7,222 bases of DNA from Clostridia bacterium DTU080 (GTDB lineage Bacteria > Bacillota > Limnochordia > DTU080), in NCBI GenBank assembly GCA_001513395.1, contig LFTP01000051.1:1-7222 (forward strand). Direction: 5' to 3'. Shown one piece after another: positions 6,147 through 7,222 of the stretch. The notes beneath the pieces were generated by a model. It ran no database searches and was not told the DNA's origin. It was given only the letters and a program-made list of their open reading frames with translations. The position numbers and the translations under genes are program-made. Each line of letters opens with the position of its first letter. The first letter of the stretch is position 1.

Positions 6147-6744
6147 GGCGGGAATCCGTTGGAAGCTGTGTCCGGTCTTGTTGGCTGCCTATTGGCTGAC
6201 TCTTTCGGTGACGCTCCCGCTTTCTGCGTCATCTTTGTGGCATGAAGGAGCGGGTTCGCTGTATTCGGCTTTGCCCCGCACCTGGAAGGTGGGGGATCTG
6301 ATCACGGTGATCATCGTCGAACAGGCCCAGGCCACCCAGACGGCCGGTACGGAGACGCAGAAAAAAAGCGGTGTGGGAGTCGGGGTGGATTTCCCCTTCG
6401 ATTCTTCGGGACAGCTCAAAGCCGATGTTGAAGGCGGCGACCGACTGCGTTCGACGGGCAAGACGGTGCGCGGAGGCACTCTTCGGGCTAGTCTGACCGC
6501 CGAGGTGAAGGCGCTGGAGCCTTCAGGAAATCTGCGCATTGAGGGGCGGCAGACGATCGTGGTCAACGGGGAGACGCAAGAGATCGTGCTCTCAGGTATA
6601 GTGCGCCCGGAGGATATATCGAGGGATAATACGGTGTTGTCGACGAGTGTGGCGGAGGCCGAGATCGCCTACCAAGGCGCGGGTTCTTTGGGGGCCAAGC
6701 AGCGCCAGGGGATCATCACTCGGTTTTTCCATTGGCTGTTTTAG
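6139..6744 (+). CDS. flgH: Flagellar L-ring protein FlgH
   Basis: FlgH forms the L ring in the outer membrane, acting as a bushing for the rod. The product is 201 residues, slightly under enteric FlgH (about 230). Residues 1-30 form a signal peptide ending LPLSA. Mature conserved segments include SLWHEGAGSLYSALPRTWKV (32-51), GDLITVIIVEQAQATQTAG (52-70), and a C-terminal core with LRIEGRQTIVVNGETQEIVL (132-151), then SGIVRPEDISRDNTVLSTSV (152-171) and AEAEIAYQGAGSLGAKQRQG (172-191). There is no cysteine at the signal cleavage site; the only Cys is residue 11, in the hydrophobic core, so the usual lipoprotein anchor seems absent. I chose GTG 6139, with GGAGGT (6125-6130) 8 bp upstream; it overlaps the flgA stop, suggesting coupling. 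flgI starts 40 bp after the stop. Confidence 0.95.
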   Translation: MSKAGIRWKLCPVLLAAYWLTLSVTLPLSASSLWHEGAGSLYSALPRTWKVGDLITVIIVEQAQATQTAGTETQKKSGVGVGVDFPFDSSGQLKADVEGGDRLRSTGKTVRGGTLRASLTAEVKALEPSGNLRIEGRQTIVVNGETQEIVLSGIVRPEDISRDNTVLSTSVAEAEIAYQGAGSLGAKQRQGIITRFFHWLF

Positions 6745-6784
6745 TCTCACATGAAGCAGCGTGGTTTTTAAGGGAGTGAAAAGC

Positions 6785-7222
6785 ATGCGGGCGGAGATAG
6801 GACGCGTCGGCGGATGTGTGCTGCTTCTGATGTTGATGTTCTTGCTTCCTCCCATAGGTTGGGCGGACGCGCCGGAGCCGGCGGAGGAGACGGAGGCCGC
6901 TTCGGTGAGGGCGGAGGCCACCTTGCCGGTAGTGCGCATTAAGGATATCGCTCGGGTGCAGGGCGTCCGGGATAACCAACTGATCGGCTTGGGACTGGTG
7001 GTCGGCTTAAACGGCACGGGGGATGGGCCGGGCAGCCAGGCCAACGTCCAGATGATCAGCAATATGCTGCAGCGCTTCGGGATCGATGTGGATGTGCGCT
7101 ATATGCGGTCGCGCAATGTGGCGGCGGTGGTGGTGACGGCTACGCTCCCGGGCTTTGCCCGCAGCGGCGATAGGATCGACGCTACGGTGGCCTCGCTGGG
7201 AGATGCCCGCAGTCTGCAGGGA
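6785..7222 (+). CDS. flgI: Flagellar P-ring protein FlgI, N-terminal part (runs off the window)
   Basis: FlgI forms the periplasmic P ring around the rod, in or near the peptidoglycan. The frame stays open to the window end, giving 146 of roughly 350-380 expected residues. Residues 1-27 are a signal peptide (hydrophobic 11-24, then GWA). An acidic spacer follows (ADAPEPAEETEAASVRAEAT, 27-46) before the mature core. From residue 51 the sequence is unmistakably FlgI: RIKDIARVQGVRDNQLIGLG, then LVVGLNGTGDG and ISNMLQRFGIDV, then NVAAVVVTATLPGFARSGDR (111-130) and IDATVASLGDARSLQG. ATG 6785 has AGGGAGTG (6771-6778) 6 bp upstream. An in-frame GTG at 6776 would lie inside that site and is less likely. 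Confidence 0.95.
   Translation, partial: MRAEIGRVGGCVLLLMLMFLLPPIGWADAPEPAEETEAASVRAEATLPVVRIKDIARVQGVRDNQLIGLGLVVGLNGTGDGPGSQANVQMISNMLQRFGIDVDVRYMRSRNVAAVVVTATLPGFARSGDRIDATVASLGDARSLQG

Noticed and set aside
6776..6784. GTG at 6776 as the flgI start
   Set aside because: It is in frame but lies within the Shine-Dalgarno that serves ATG 6785, and would have no good site of its own.

Overview
The window is a single-strand flagellar gene cluster, with every supported gene on the + strand. It runs from the last 44 codons of the flagellar sigma factor gene fliA (sigma-28/SigD type) to the first 146 codons of the P-ring gene flgI. Both ends are cut by the window edge. I see no RNA genes of known family, insertion sequences, CRISPR arrays or phage genes. 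No stretch of 300 bases or more lacks a gene.

Organism. The DNA is GC-rich. The start of the window resembles the end of a Firmicutes (Bacillota) fla/che operon: fliA, then a small membrane-anchored protein with a C-terminal helix-turn-helix-like segment in the place held by swrB in Bacillus. The end of the window carries flgA, flgH and flgI, which build the P and L rings and are only needed where the flagellum crosses an outer membrane. Together this suggests a double-membraned (diderm) Bacillota lineage such as Negativicutes, Halanaerobiia or a Limnochordia-like group. Another diderm phylum such as Synergistota cannot be excluded. The clade is an inference from gene content, not from alignment.

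Layout. (1) 1-439: fliA end and the SwrB-position membrane protein. (2) 440-2542: a possible sigma-28 promoter, then flgM (anti-sigma-28), flgN (chaperone) and flgK (hook-filament junction); flgM and flgN overlap by 4 bp. (3) 2567-3367: flgL, the second junction protein. (4) 3368-3449: a short spacer with an inverted repeat, then a TTG-started flgF with a near-perfect Shine-Dalgarno. (5) 4206-4339: the longest spacer (134 bp), holding a strikingly structured 89-bp element bounded by 9-bp perfect inverted repeats. (6) 4340-7222: flgG (distal rod), flgA (P-ring chaperone), flgH (L ring) and flgI (P ring). flgA and flgH overlap by 8 bp.

How the genes work together. FliA drives late flagellar genes and FlgM holds it inactive until the hook-basal body is complete and FlgM is exported. 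FlgN keeps FlgK and FlgL ready for export; these two join the hook to the filament. FlgF and FlgG form the rod, which passes through the P ring (FlgI, assembled with FlgA) and the L ring (FlgH). The two least ordinary points are the structured flgF-flgG spacer, which I cannot assign to a known RNA class, and an FlgH without the lipoprotein cysteine seen in proteobacterial FlgH.
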